A stretch of DNA of 47,746 bases from Porphyra umbilicalis. Taxonomy: Eukaryota; Rhodophyta; Bangiophyceae; Bangiales; Bangiaceae. The notes below the pieces were generated by a model. It made no database searches, was not told the DNA's origin, and worked only from the letters and a program-made list of their open reading frames with translations. Every line of letters starts with the position of its first letter. The first letter of the stretch is position 1. Position numbers and translations under genes: made by a program. This document shows, piece by piece, positions 20,620 to 30,699 of the stretch. The DNA is taken from positions 1 through 47,746 of the forward strand of contig KV919209.1 of assembly GCA_002049455.2 (NCBI GenBank). The letters are read 5' to 3'.

Positions 20620-22110
20620 CAAACAGCAATGTCGATTTTTTACGCATACGAACCTCGTTTTACCTGCAACGTGTGCCTCTCTGGTTGGTGGGAGAAGCTA
20701 TGTGAAGCCTGTTGGAAGCCAGGTGGCCGGGGCCTGAAGGACTTAGATCGAGACGGGGGCTACATGTTATTCAACGAGCCAAGAAGGATCCCGACGTTGG
20801 TGGGTGAAGCCGTTCACATGCATTGTACGAAGCATGACGAAGCGAGTGGAGGCAAAGGAAAAACACGGGATCAAACCTGAAAGGTCCAAAACGGAGACAG
20901 TTGACCGGCCAGAGGCGCACGACAAAGAGGAGAGGTGGCAGATGGCCGTGACACGGGGCACATGCAAGGCTAAAATCACGGCCAAGACACACCAATCGCT
21001 GGATTGAATTCCCTTTTCGGGCGACGCGTGGCGCTCGCCACGTCGGATTCGTCCTCTTGCAGAGGAGTTGTTGCGTGTGGTGTGGACTGGACATGGTCGC
21101 TGGCGTGCCCCGCACCCCGGAGCTCGCAATGGCGTGCAACGCTGGCGTCCTGTGGAGTGTTCTCTTCTCGTTGGCACCGACGGGCGAGTCCCTCACTGTC
21201 CGCTCTGTCCAGCAGGGATGACGTGCCGCACCCGGACCGAGTGTCGAGGTGAATCATGTCCCCGCGCGAAGCTGCTGAACTGCGGTCCGGTTTTTCTGCT
21301 GTCAATGAGGGCCTGGCAAGGGGGCTTGGAATGGGGAGATCTTGTCCACTCATCGTGCTTCGAGAGGCTAGAATCACTGGGCATGTAATTTGCTTGGCTG
21401 CACAGGGGTTGTCCACAATCGCTCGGCACGTATGGCCAGCAACAATAGAGGTGCTTGTTGGGGTTGGCGAGTCCTATGCCGGCCAGCGGCGACCGGCATT
21501 CCCCCCCCCCAACGACGGTTGCCAACGCCGCCCGACCACCTTGTCGACAGAGGGACGGCCGCAAGGGAGGCCCGCCGGCTTTCCCTCTCGGTGCGTGCCC
21601 GCTCGGAGCTTCCGGGTCGCTGCTGCTGCAGAGCCTAGGGTCTGTCTCTGGCATGCGACGGCACAGTCCCTCACCCCCCCCCCTCCCACGAAGGTGCCTG
21701 AGGCCGCCTGACTGCCTTTACGGCCGTAGGCTCGGCGAAAGTGACGGCAGCGAGGCAAGCCGGCTGGTGGTTCAGTTGGTGGCGCTTGCCCGCTCGGGGT
21801 TGCTGGTTGTCTGTTGCTGGGTTCACGTTGCTGGGTTTGTGTTGCTGGGTTCGCGTCGCTCGGCCTGCTGGTCGCTGTGGGGCGGTGCTTGTCCTTTCCG
21901 GCCGTGCCTAGACGCTTTCGGGCGAGCAAGGCGGTGCTCGGCGGTTGCAGGCCGTCCTTCGAGGGCTTAGCGGGCTCAGCTACGCGGGTGGCGCCGGCTG
22001 AAGGGGCTGCGTGCCGTGGGTGGCGTGCGTGCTACTCTGAGTCCTGGACGGGCTGGGCGGGCGCGTCGGGCCGGGCGGTCATGGCGGCAGGGCGGCGCTC
22101 GGCGCCAAAC
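20620..22110. other. About 1.5 kb without recognised gene
   Basis: Several 80-170-codon frames exist on both strands with no domain or convincing composition. It holds a small minisatellite at 21799-21854. Confidence 0.35.
21799..21854. repeat. 14-bp tandem repeat, four units
   Basis: The units are variants of GTTGCTGGGTTCAC at 21799, 21813, 21827 and 21841. Confidence 0.8.
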
Positions 22111-22113
22111 GGC

Positions 22114-22121
22114 TTTATAAG
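22114..22121 (+). promoter_or_regulatory. Probable TATA box of the Myb-like gene
   Basis: TTTATAAG in an otherwise GC-rich stretch, about 340 bp before the chosen ATG. A TATA box here implies transcription start near 22145. Confidence 0.4.
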
Positions 22122-22461
22122 CGCGGTGGCGCCCAGGCATCGCCCGGTCTTTTCTGTGTGTCGCTAGAAGTGGGCGTTGCCCCAACACCGTCTTTACCAC
22201 TGGGCGCACACCTGGCCTTCGGCTGCACCTTGTCCGACGCGGCGGCGGCCGCGTACATCGCCGCCGCGTGCCGGTGGGGTGCGGTGTTTGCAAGTGCCCA
22301 CGGCGCAACCTGCTCCCCTGTTACCGCGCGCCAACCATCCCCTCGCTCCCCCCCCCGCCCGCCTACAACCACTGCGGTCAACCTCACCACTGCCAGAACC
22401 TGCTGATACGGCTCCTGTCACCGTCGTGGTCGCCAGGGCGGGCTACGACAACGCCAGACCG

Positions 22462-25400
22462 ATGACGGGCCACAAGCGGAGCTACACCGAGGCGATGCTC
22501 ACCGCGGCGTGCGCCGCTATTGCCGACGCCGACAACGACGCCACCGCCGACACTGGCAATGACTCCATCGCCATCGGCCGGCAGTCACGCCGACGGCGGT
22601 CGGCGCGCCAGACCTCCGCTGCTCCATTGGCCGCACCGCGTGCCGCTACCGGCTCCGTCGCTAGCGACGATGGTGTGGGCGTTGCCGTTGTCGGTGTAGA
22701 CGCCGTTGGTGCCGCTGCCGGCCCCGACGTCTTTGGCGGGAGCCTCGGCGGCAACGGTGACCACGAGAGCTCGGCATCCGCACGCGGGCGCCGTTCCGCC
22801 CGCCTCCGTGCCGCGCTCCTCGGCGCCACCGCCCCAGCCAATGGCGGAGGCAGCGGCGGAGGCGACGGTGGAGGTGCCAGCGGCGGGGACGGCGCCTGCG
22901 ACAGCGTCGGCGGACGTGACGGAGGCGGCAGCGCCGCAGGTGGCGCAGAGCATAAGGCCATGGATGTCGTCGCTCGCGCGGGGCGGCATGTCTCCTTCAC
23001 CGGTGTCTTTGGGGGGGTGCGGGACTCTGGTGACGCTGACCGGACGGATGACCGCAGCCACCGAAGCGGCAACCCCGGCGAGGGTGGTGAGGCGGGGGGG
23101 GCTGGGGCAGCCTCTGCTGCTCCCGCGACTCGCACGCCACACGCCGCGGCGTCAGGGCGCCGCGTCCATGACGGCTGCCTTGGTATTGGCCGCACTCTTG
23201 GCGCACGTGAGCCCACTCGTCCAGCCGGCCCATCGGGATCTCGTCCCCCTGCGCCTCCTCGGAGCGTCTCCTCGCCGGCTGGGGGCGACGAGTCCAGCTC
23301 AGAGTACGCGTCGATGGGATGCGTCGTGATGACGGCTTCGGCGGGTGGCACGTCGTCCGCGGCCGGTGCCGAGGAGATCCCGCCGTCGAATGAAGAGTTT
23401 CTCCCCCAGCGCCCGGCCGCTGCTGCCCGCCTCGCTCGCCTGGAACGCGTGGTGGACATTCAGGAGCAGCAGCGCTGGGAGCGCTTGGCGCGTATTGACC
23501 GTGCCGAGCGCATGGAGATCGACGCCGCTATAGCCGCGTCGAGTGCGGTTGCCGCGTCCGACGCGGCCGAGCGGATGGTGCGGGAGGTGGACGAGGGCGA
23601 GGAGGCGGAGGAGGAAGAGCCAATGGTCGGCAAGAAGTCAGCGGCGGCAGAGCCGGTGCACCCGCCGGACATCACGCCGATGGACTTGGCGGCCGTCCGC
23701 GCCTTGCCGCGCGCGCAGCGGGGCGGTTGCCCTGCCCCGCGCTATGACCACGCACGCTGGCGCGACCCGGTGCGTCAAGCCGCGGTTGAGCCGTGGCTGG
23801 CGCGCAGCCAGTCGCCGAGTATCTGCACGGGGCGTCGGCGTCGCGGGCGAAAGCAAGAACGCGCAGCCACCCGTCAATGGCGGCTCTCCGTCGGCGGCGT
23901 ACCTGATGTGGCCCGCGGAGGGGCACGCCGATCCGAAGCGTGCGGCCTGTGCACGCGGAAACGGGCAGCAGCGCGGCGCCGCAGAGCTGGACGCAGCCGT
24001 TGAGCGCGACCGGCTTGATGGGGGGGTACGCGCGGCGTCTCCAGACATGGGCAGCGCGGCGGAGGTGGCGGACGTGCTCACCCCTCGGGCGGCGGCAGTT
24101 CGTGCCAGCATGGCCGCCAAGCGGCTTGGCCGCAGTCGCTCGCGCGGTCGCGGCGGTAGGGGCGGCACCACGCGTCCACCTGTAGGCGGCGAAGCTCCCG
24201 TGCATGGGGACGGTGCTGTCGGTCGGGGTCGCGGGCGGTCCTGGTCGCACGACGAGAAGGTCGCCGTGAGCAGGGCCTGGCTGGCGGTCACGCGTGACCC
24301 CATCGTGGGGACGGACCAGACCAGCGCAGCCTTCTACACGGCCGTCGTCGTGGCGTATCGACGCCTTTTCCGCCTGCCGACCGGGTGGTCGCCGCGGTCT
24401 GGTGCTGCCGTTGTACGCTTGATGCGCTACACGCTCTTCAAGAACGTGCAGCTCGTTGCCTCCGCGTACACGCGGGTGTGCCGCCGGAACTTGACAGGCA
24501 ACATGACCGAGGAGGACCTGATCCGCGCGGCCACTGCGGAGATGGAAGCCGGGGACGCGTACGAGGCGATGCAGGCTGACCCCGACCACGACCCCGACGA
24601 GCCGGAGTCGCAGGCGCGAGCGAAGGCACGGGGCTTTCGCGCCTCGGACTGGATCCCAAGCTGGCGCATCCTTCGCACGTCGGACAAGTTTAGCGGCGCC
24701 GCCGCGGCGGCCGCCTCGACGGCGCCGCCCGGCGGCCGTGCAGCATCGGTGTTTCCGGCGCGCGGGCGCGAGCAGAGCGACGCGGGCGGCACCGCGGCAG
24801 TAGCGGTGGAGGGGAACGACGAGACTGAGGACGGGGATGGCGGAGACCGCGCCCCGGGGCCTTGGCGCGCCCCGGAGTGGGAAGCCATCCCCATCGGAAC
24901 AAAGCGGGCCAAGGCGACCCGCTCCGTCGAGATCTCGTTGCAGCGTGATTGCGCATCCATGGCGCGGACGCTGAGCTCCTTGGCAGAGGCTACGAACGAC
25001 CGTGTGGACCAGGCTTTCTTCTTCTCACGCTGGATGCGGGGGTCTGTGGAGGCCCGGCAGTGGGCGACTGCCGAGACGCGTAGGCGCATGCTCCGCTGCC
25101 GCCAGCGCCTGCTATCCGCCGAAGCCGCGAATGCCAGCCGCGGCTCGCAGTCAGCCAACCCTGTGGCTGTATCGGAGGCGGCCTCGGCAGCTGTGGGGCG
25201 GGTTTTTGCTGGTAGCGATTCATCACAGGAGACGACACCAGCTGCCTTTCGTGCGCCAGCGGCCGGCGTGAATGCCGCGCCGTCCACTGCAGCAACGGTG
25301 GGCTCCGGGTCGCGGCCGACATCGCCTCCTCCGTCGCCGCCTACACCTGGTACTCGTTGGCCGCCGGACTTTCCTCCGCCCCCGCTGCTCCCGACGCCCC

Positions 25401-26189
25401 CCGCGACCGCCGCTCCCACCGCTACCACCGGCAGTACCACGGCCTCAACCGCCGCTGGCGCCGCGCCTGGCGCCCCCGCGCCTGCCGCTCCCTACTGCCC
25501 CGCCCGCGGTACCTGTGCCGCGGCGTCCGGTCGTGCGTCTGCGGCTGTCGTCACCCTGACGCGGGGCGGCGCCTATGGACCGCCTGCTGCCCCTGCCACA
25601 GCTGCCGACGCAGCCGCCGACTGTGATGCAGCCGGTGCCGCCGCCTGAGAGCGTCGTGTTGCCACCACTGCAGGTGTCGGCGGCGGCCCCGGTGATCACC
25701 ATCAGCAGCGGGGGCGACTCGTTTGCTCCTAACGTGCCACCCACCAAGACCCCTGTCATCACCATTAGTAGCGGAGGTGACTCGTCAGCGGCCAAGGCGC
25801 TCCCCACCAAGACCCCGGTAATCACCATCATCAGCGACGGCTCCTCGGCGATTGGCCGCCTGTATTCGACGATGGCAGTGTCGGAGACGGGCGAAAACGC
25901 TGCGGCAATGAGGGACAGCCACCACCGCGTAGCCGCCAAGCGGCAAGCTGACGCTCGGCGCGGCGCGAGTGCGCAAGCTACCAAGGTCCACAAGTTCGCG
26001 GCGTCGGGTGCGGCGACGGCTGGGCCGGCCGGCGGTTCCAGCCAGTGCAGTCAGGCAAGGCCGCACCGCGGAGGCCGCGTCAACCCCGACCATGGGGTGC
26101 CGGTCCCCGACGTTGACGACGAGCTGCTGGACATGGCGCTTGCGGACGGGGGGCGGTCGGAAGACCAGGGTGGCATGAAGGGGTTGTGA
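22462..26189 (+). CDS. Myb/SANT-like protein of transposon-associated type
   Basis: The start is the ATG at 22462 (MTGHKRSYTEAMLTAACAAI), and a TATA box lies upstream. An acidic, Gly/Ala/Ser-rich N-terminal half includes a coiled stretch (LARLERVVDIQEQQRWERLA). The conserved part is at about 24230-24680: SWSHDEKVAVSRAWLAVTRD, then IVGTDQTSAAFYTAVV, NLTGNMTEEDLIRAA, then FRASDWIPSWRILRTSDKFS, and a C-terminal helix SVEISLQRDCASMARTLSS. This is the pattern of plant-type Myb/NAM-associated proteins often carried by PIF/Harbinger elements or domesticated from them. The reading frame changes near 23.8-24.0 kb and again near 25.3-25.6 kb; introns or indels are both possible. The C-terminal part has three 21-residue repeats and ends MKGL at 26189. 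It converges on the PIF/Harbinger transposase 3 kb downstream. Confidence 0.5.
25688..25876 (+). repeat. 63-bp coding tandem repeat, three units
   Basis: Units start with GT-x-ATCACCAT at 25692, 25755 and 25818 and encode TPVITISSGGDS plus a variable linker ending PTK. The period of 63 bp keeps the frame, consistent with real coding sequence. Confidence 0.8.
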
Positions 26190-27040
26190 CTTTTGGTGAT
26201 GGCGCCCGTTTACGGGCCAGTGCTTGTGGGCTCTACATGTGTCTCTTTCTCTTGCGTTTTCCGTGTGCGCTCTGGGTGGCCTTTGGCACTACAGTGCCAC
26301 ACTTTGTACGTGTGTGCGTGCTCTTTTCATGTGTTTCGACTGTCGTGTGTGTGCTCGGATGGCGCCCCCAGTCGCTGTCGGTGAGTTTCTGGGGCGTCGG
26401 GCACTTTGTGTGTGCGTGTGTAGGTAGCAAAAGAAAAAGAAAAAGCAGGTTTTGTCTCCGCCTTCTGGCGGCGGCTTTCCTATACATGTGCTCACAGCCG
26501 TGCCCGCCACCGCCCTCGGACGCCCCGATCCGCGGCAGCGGCGCGTCGCGGTGGCTGTTGCCATGCAAAGCCAACCTACCGCGTGTACTCACAGCTACAG
26601 ACACGGGCGGCGCCGCCGAGCGCCACCGCCTTTGGCTGCTCCGCAGCCGGCCGGCTGGCCGCACGCGTGGCCGACGCCGCCGCGGTTCCTGGCTGCGGCG
26701 GCGACGGCCGTCATCCGCCGCGCAGCTGCCGCCATAAGTCGGCCGCGGTGCCAAGCGCACACGGCCGGCGTATCCATGTGGTCACGGCCGCAGCGGCGAA
26801 GGGAGCACGTCGGCACGCCGCTGGGACAGACTATTGCCCCGCGTCTGGTACGCGGGCGGGTGGGAAGCCGCCCTACCCCCGTGCTGCCTCCCATCGGTGC
26901 GCGCTGGGCGCGACCGCCCGCCCGCCCGTTGACCTGCGTGCAGTCGAACCGACGGCAGGCGGTAGGCAGCATAGCCGCTGCCGCTCGCCGCCGACGGGGG
27001 TGGCGCCGCGGCCGGCAGCCGCTTCCGGCGTGCGCCGCCG
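26190..27040. other. 3' flank of the Myb-like gene, then unrecognised GC-rich sequence
   Basis: 26190-26460 is unusually T/GT-rich (TGTGTGTGC words, then an A-rich AAAAGAAAAAGAAAAAG), as in a 3' UTR and terminator. After 26460 GC rises sharply and frames are open on both strands with no domain. Confidence 0.35.
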
Positions 27041-28957
27041 GTGGCGGAGACGACGCCGTCTTTGTCCGCCCGGGCAGGCACCCCCGACAAGCCGATGTGG
27101 CCGCCGCTGGCCGCCGCGGCGCCGGCGGCGATGTGGGGTGGCGCCCCCCCGCCGCATCAGGCGGGGGGCCTTGTTGGGGCGGCGCTCCCCGCCGCCGCCG
27201 CGCTACAGGTGCTGTCCGCCTCCTCGCCACCGGCCACCGCCGCCGTCGCCACGCCGTCACCAGGCAGCGACCGGCCACGACAGCGCACCGCTTCCGTCTC
27301 GCCGCCGCCGTCGGCCGCCGCGGCGCAGCCCGCGCTTGGGGCCTGTTGCGCACGGTCGCGAATGCTGCTCCCGATGCCGCGGCGCGGCCCCACGCAGCTG
27401 CTGGCGCCTGCCCGACGCCCCCGACGGCGCCGCCTTTCCCCACATCTGCGCGCGCCTCCTTGGCCATCGTGCTCCATGGGGGGGGTGGCGGGCGGGCAGC
27501 TAGCCGTCGCGTACGCCTCGCCCGCTCCGGCCGCGTCGCGGCCTGCAGCACCCGCCGGCCGCAGCGCCACCATCGTGCCAGGTTGCGGCTGGCCGCGCCG
27601 GTGCCACGCTGTGTCGGGGACGTCACCCCCCCGCTCCCACGATTGCGTCACCTTGGACGACGCGTGCCGGGTGCGGGGGGTAGGCGCACCGCCCGCCGTT
27701 GCCGCCGCTGTGCCCGCCGTTGCGACATCGCCGCCCGCCACGACCGCCTGCCGCGACGCTGCCGCACCGGCCCGCGGATGCCGGCCGTGCTGGCGCCCTG
27801 CCGGCGCCTCTCTGGTGCCGCCGGCCGCAGCATCGCCGCCCCACCCACCACGCTCGCCGCCCGCCGCGGCGCGCGCCGCGCGTGGCGCCGCGACGCCCTC
27901 CGTCGCTTCCGCCGGCGCCCGCGCGACACAAGCAAGCTCAGCGGCGCCGGCGGCGGCCCCCCCCTCCGCCCCCGCACGCGCCTCCTCGGCCGTCGTGCAT
28001 GCGGGGGGGTGGGGGGAGGGCGGGCCCCCCGCCCGAGTCGCCGTCACGTCCTCCTCCGCCGCGTCGCCGTCGCCGCCCGCTGCCTTTCCGCGGCGCGCGG
28101 GCGGTTGCAGTGGGTGGCTGCGGCCACCCTGTGCAGCCGTGCCGCCGACGTTGCGTGCCGCCCCGCTGCCGCCTGCCGCTGACTGCACCGGCGTGCCGCC
28201 ACCGCCCGCCGAAGGCCGGCCGCTGTCGCCCGCAGCCGCCGCCTCGCCTCCCTTCGCCGGCGCTGCCGGACGCTCGGGGTCGCCCGGTGTCGCCGGTGGC
28301 CGCGGCGCAGCCAGCGCCGGCGCCGTCCACGCAGCCGGGCGCGCCGCGCGCGACCTCCCTGGCGGGCCGCGCGGCGGCGCTGTCGGCGGCCGTTCCGGGT
28401 GCCCCCCCCCTGCCCGCGACGCGTGGTTGGCCGCCTGCCGCCCGCGTGAATCGGCCGGCTCGCCGCCGGCGGGCGGCGGCGCGGGCGCCGACCGCCACAC
28501 ACTGGCTGCGGCTGCAACACGGACCGGCTACACCGTGGTCAATGGCGTGGCGGTGGCGGGTGACGGATCGCCGCCCTATCCCGCCACGTGCCGGGCCCGC
28601 CATTCTGCCGGCCGACGCGTGGCGGCGGCGGCGGCGGTGTCGACCAGCTCGACGGCCGGCGCCACCCCCGCTCGGCCTTCCGGCCGCCTGCCACCGCGGC
28701 CGCCCCCACAATTTCCCCCGCCCTTGCTCGCCGTCCCATCTCCGCACCGATCCGCCGACTCTGGTGCCCCGCCTCCCGGCACTAACAGCAGCGAGTCGGG
28801 AGCCGCCTGCATGGGGTGTGGCCGATGGCCGCCGCCGCCTCAGTCACCGCTACGACCCCATGTCGTTGTCAACGGCGGCACCCCCCCGGACGTGCCCGTT
28901 GCGCCGCGACCTCGGGAAAAGGAGATCATGTTGAGGAAAAAAAAAACCCGAAGGTGA
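27041..28957 (+). CDS. Unrecognised Pro/Ala-rich ORF with internal duplication
   Basis: This 638-codon frame shows a diverged internal duplication with a period of about 525 bp. Examples: GAALPAAAALQVLSASSPPA near 27.18 kb against GAPPAVAAAVPAVATSPPAT near 27.69 kb, and the CGCGCCTCCT-x-GGCC word near 27.45 and 27.98 kb. The minus strand is open for 447 codons over the same ground, so high GC alone could explain both frames. I recognise no domain. Whether it is a gene, a transposon interior or non-coding repeat cannot be decided by eye. Confidence 0.2.
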   Translation: MAETTPSLSARAGTPDKPMWPPLAAAAPAAMWGGAPPPHQAGGLVGAALPAAAALQVLSASSPPATAAVATPSPGSDRPRQRTASVSPPPSAAAAQPALGACCARSRMLLPMPRRGPTQLLAPARRPRRRRLSPHLRAPPWPSCSMGGVAGGQLAVAYASPAPAASRPAAPAGRSATIVPGCGWPRRCHAVSGTSPPRSHDCVTLDDACRVRGVGAPPAVAAAVPAVATSPPATTACRDAAAPARGCRPCWRPAGASLVPPAAASPPHPPRSPPAAARAARGAATPSVASAGARATQASSAAPAAAPPSAPARASSAVVHAGGWGEGGPPARVAVTSSSAASPSPPAAFPRRAGGCSGWLRPPCAAVPPTLRAAPLPPAADCTGVPPPPAEGRPLSPAAAASPPFAGAAGRSGSPGVAGGRGAASAGAVHAAGRAARDLPGGPRGGAVGGRSGCPPPARDAWLAACRPRESAGSPPAGGGAGADRHTLAAAATRTGYTVVNGVAVAGDGSPPYPATCRARHSAGRRVAAAAAVSTSSTAGATPARPSGRLPPRPPPQFPPPLLAVPSPHRSADSGAPPPGTNSSESGAACMGCGRWPPPPQSPLRPHVVVNGGTPPDVPVAPRPREKEIMLRKKKTRR

Positions 28958-29021
28958 AAAAAAAACCTTTGCCACTCGTGCGCCTCGCCGATATCCTACT
29001 CTCTGAACAGCTCAAACCACG

Positions 29022-30681
29022 CTACAGGTACGGGGCCAGATACGCGCCGCGGTTGGAGAACACGTGCTCGGCCATGTCGTCACGCAACGACAGGAACTCG
29101 TCGTTATCCGTAATCGCCGCCCTGGCCTCGAGAAAGAAAGTAAAAGATCCCGCTGGTGGATCCACTCCCATGCGCACCTCCGGCATACTGCCCCCAGGGA
29201 GCGGCTCAAGCCGGGTGTGCGTGACACATCCGTTGCCATGGCCGCGACCAGCTGGGTCTTCATCCCCAGCGGCCTGTGCGCCAAAGGGGGACGAGGCCGC
29301 CACCCCCCCGTCCACCCCCGAGCCCCCCATTCTCGAGCGATCCGCATTGTTGCCACGACCGGCTGGGTCGTCACCCCCAGCAGCCGCATCACCGGCGGAA
29401 GACGGGGCCGCCACCCCCCCGCCCACCACCACACCACCGTCGCCGCCACGTGCCGTGGCGGCAGCCGCAATGCGCAGGTTGCCCAAAAAGTCGCCCCGTC
29501 GCTCCAAGACGACCATGTTGTGCAAAATCGCCATCGCCTTCACAGCCTTGATCATTTGGAGAACGCTCGTAAATCTCGATGGCCGCAGCAACATGTGGAA
29601 TCTTGCTGTTAAGACGCCATAGAGGCGCTCCACGTCCTTCCTCATTGCCTCTTGCAGCCGAATTAAAAATGCGCTGCTTGCGGGTGGTCGGGTTGGGGTA
29701 GCACGACAGGAATACAGGGAACTTATGGTACGCCTTGTCTGTCAGGTAGTAGGGCATTGTCCGCGTGCGGCCGTTGACGTTGTAGGGCAGGTTCCTAGGC
29801 GGCCAGGTGCCGTCTGTCATGTCCATAAACAGCGAGGATTGGCCGAGTACGTTGAGGTCGTTGTGGGATCCAGGCGCGCCGGCGAGAATGTGGTGGATGT
29901 ACAGGTCGTGGTCGCAGATCGTCTCCAATACGATGGCCCGGCGCTTCTTGCGGGAGATGTACTGACCAGCAAGGGCCTTGGGACACCCCCGCCACTCCCA
30001 GTGGGAGCAGTCCAGGGAGCCAATGCACCCCGGCATTCCCCGAGCGGCGCTGCGCTCCATGACGGTCTTGAGCTCCGTGGTGGTCGGCTGCCGCAGGTAC
30101 TGGACCTCGTACTCGGTGATCAAAACGTCGAGCAGCTTCTTGACGCAGACCTCAATAGTCGCCTTGGACAGACGCACATACTCGTCGGCTCGGTCATAGG
30201 ACTCACCGAATGCGAGGACACGGAAGGCGGCCACGAGCTTTTGCAGCGCGTAGGCCTGTGGCCGCCCTGTCGCGTTGACCGCCTGGCGCCAAAAAGGCCG
30301 CTCCTTGATGTCATCGTAGATCCGCAAGAAAACGACACGGGGCACACGGAAGCGGCGCTCAAACGTTGCCTCGTCGTAGACGGGCTCATCGCCGTCGAGG
30401 CCGAAGTAGTCGGCCATGATGCGGCGCATGCCGCCCTCGAAATCTCTCGCCCGGTTGGCGCGGCGACCTGGCACGGAGCCGACGTAGGCGCGGCGCCGAT
30501 ACGCGCCGCCGCGGCGCAGACGCATCGCCGTGGTGACACCCACAGACCGCGCCGCGAGCACGACAGCCACGGTCTCGTCGGCCGACTTGTCGTCGGCCGC
30601 GGCGGCCTCCTCGTCCGACGTGGAATCGGAGCTGGACGACGGTGACGGAGAGGCCGCCGCGAAACGTCGGGAGGGCGCCAT
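29022..30681 (-). pseudogene. PIF/Harbinger transposase with one frameshift
   Basis: The ATG at 30679-30681 starts MAPSRRFAAASPSPSSSS. The DDE nuclease domain is well kept: PGCIGSLDCSHWEW (first D, about residue 224), GAPGSHNDLNVLG (second D, about residue 275), LPYNVNGRTRTMPYYLTDKA, and then, in another frame, EAMRKDVERLYGVLTARFHM with the third acidic residue and ILHNMVVLERR. The frame changes between FNSA and QEAMRK near 29655-29665, so one base is inserted or missing just before the catalytic Glu. An upstream helix-turn-helix-like region (EYVRLSKATIEVCVKKLL) is intact. The C-terminal tail is low-complexity and ends at 29022. This is the plant-transposon-protein branch of PIF/Harbinger. 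Terminal repeats were not located, so element limits are unknown. Confidence 0.88.
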
Positions 30682-30699
30682 GGGAGTGGTCGGAGAGGT

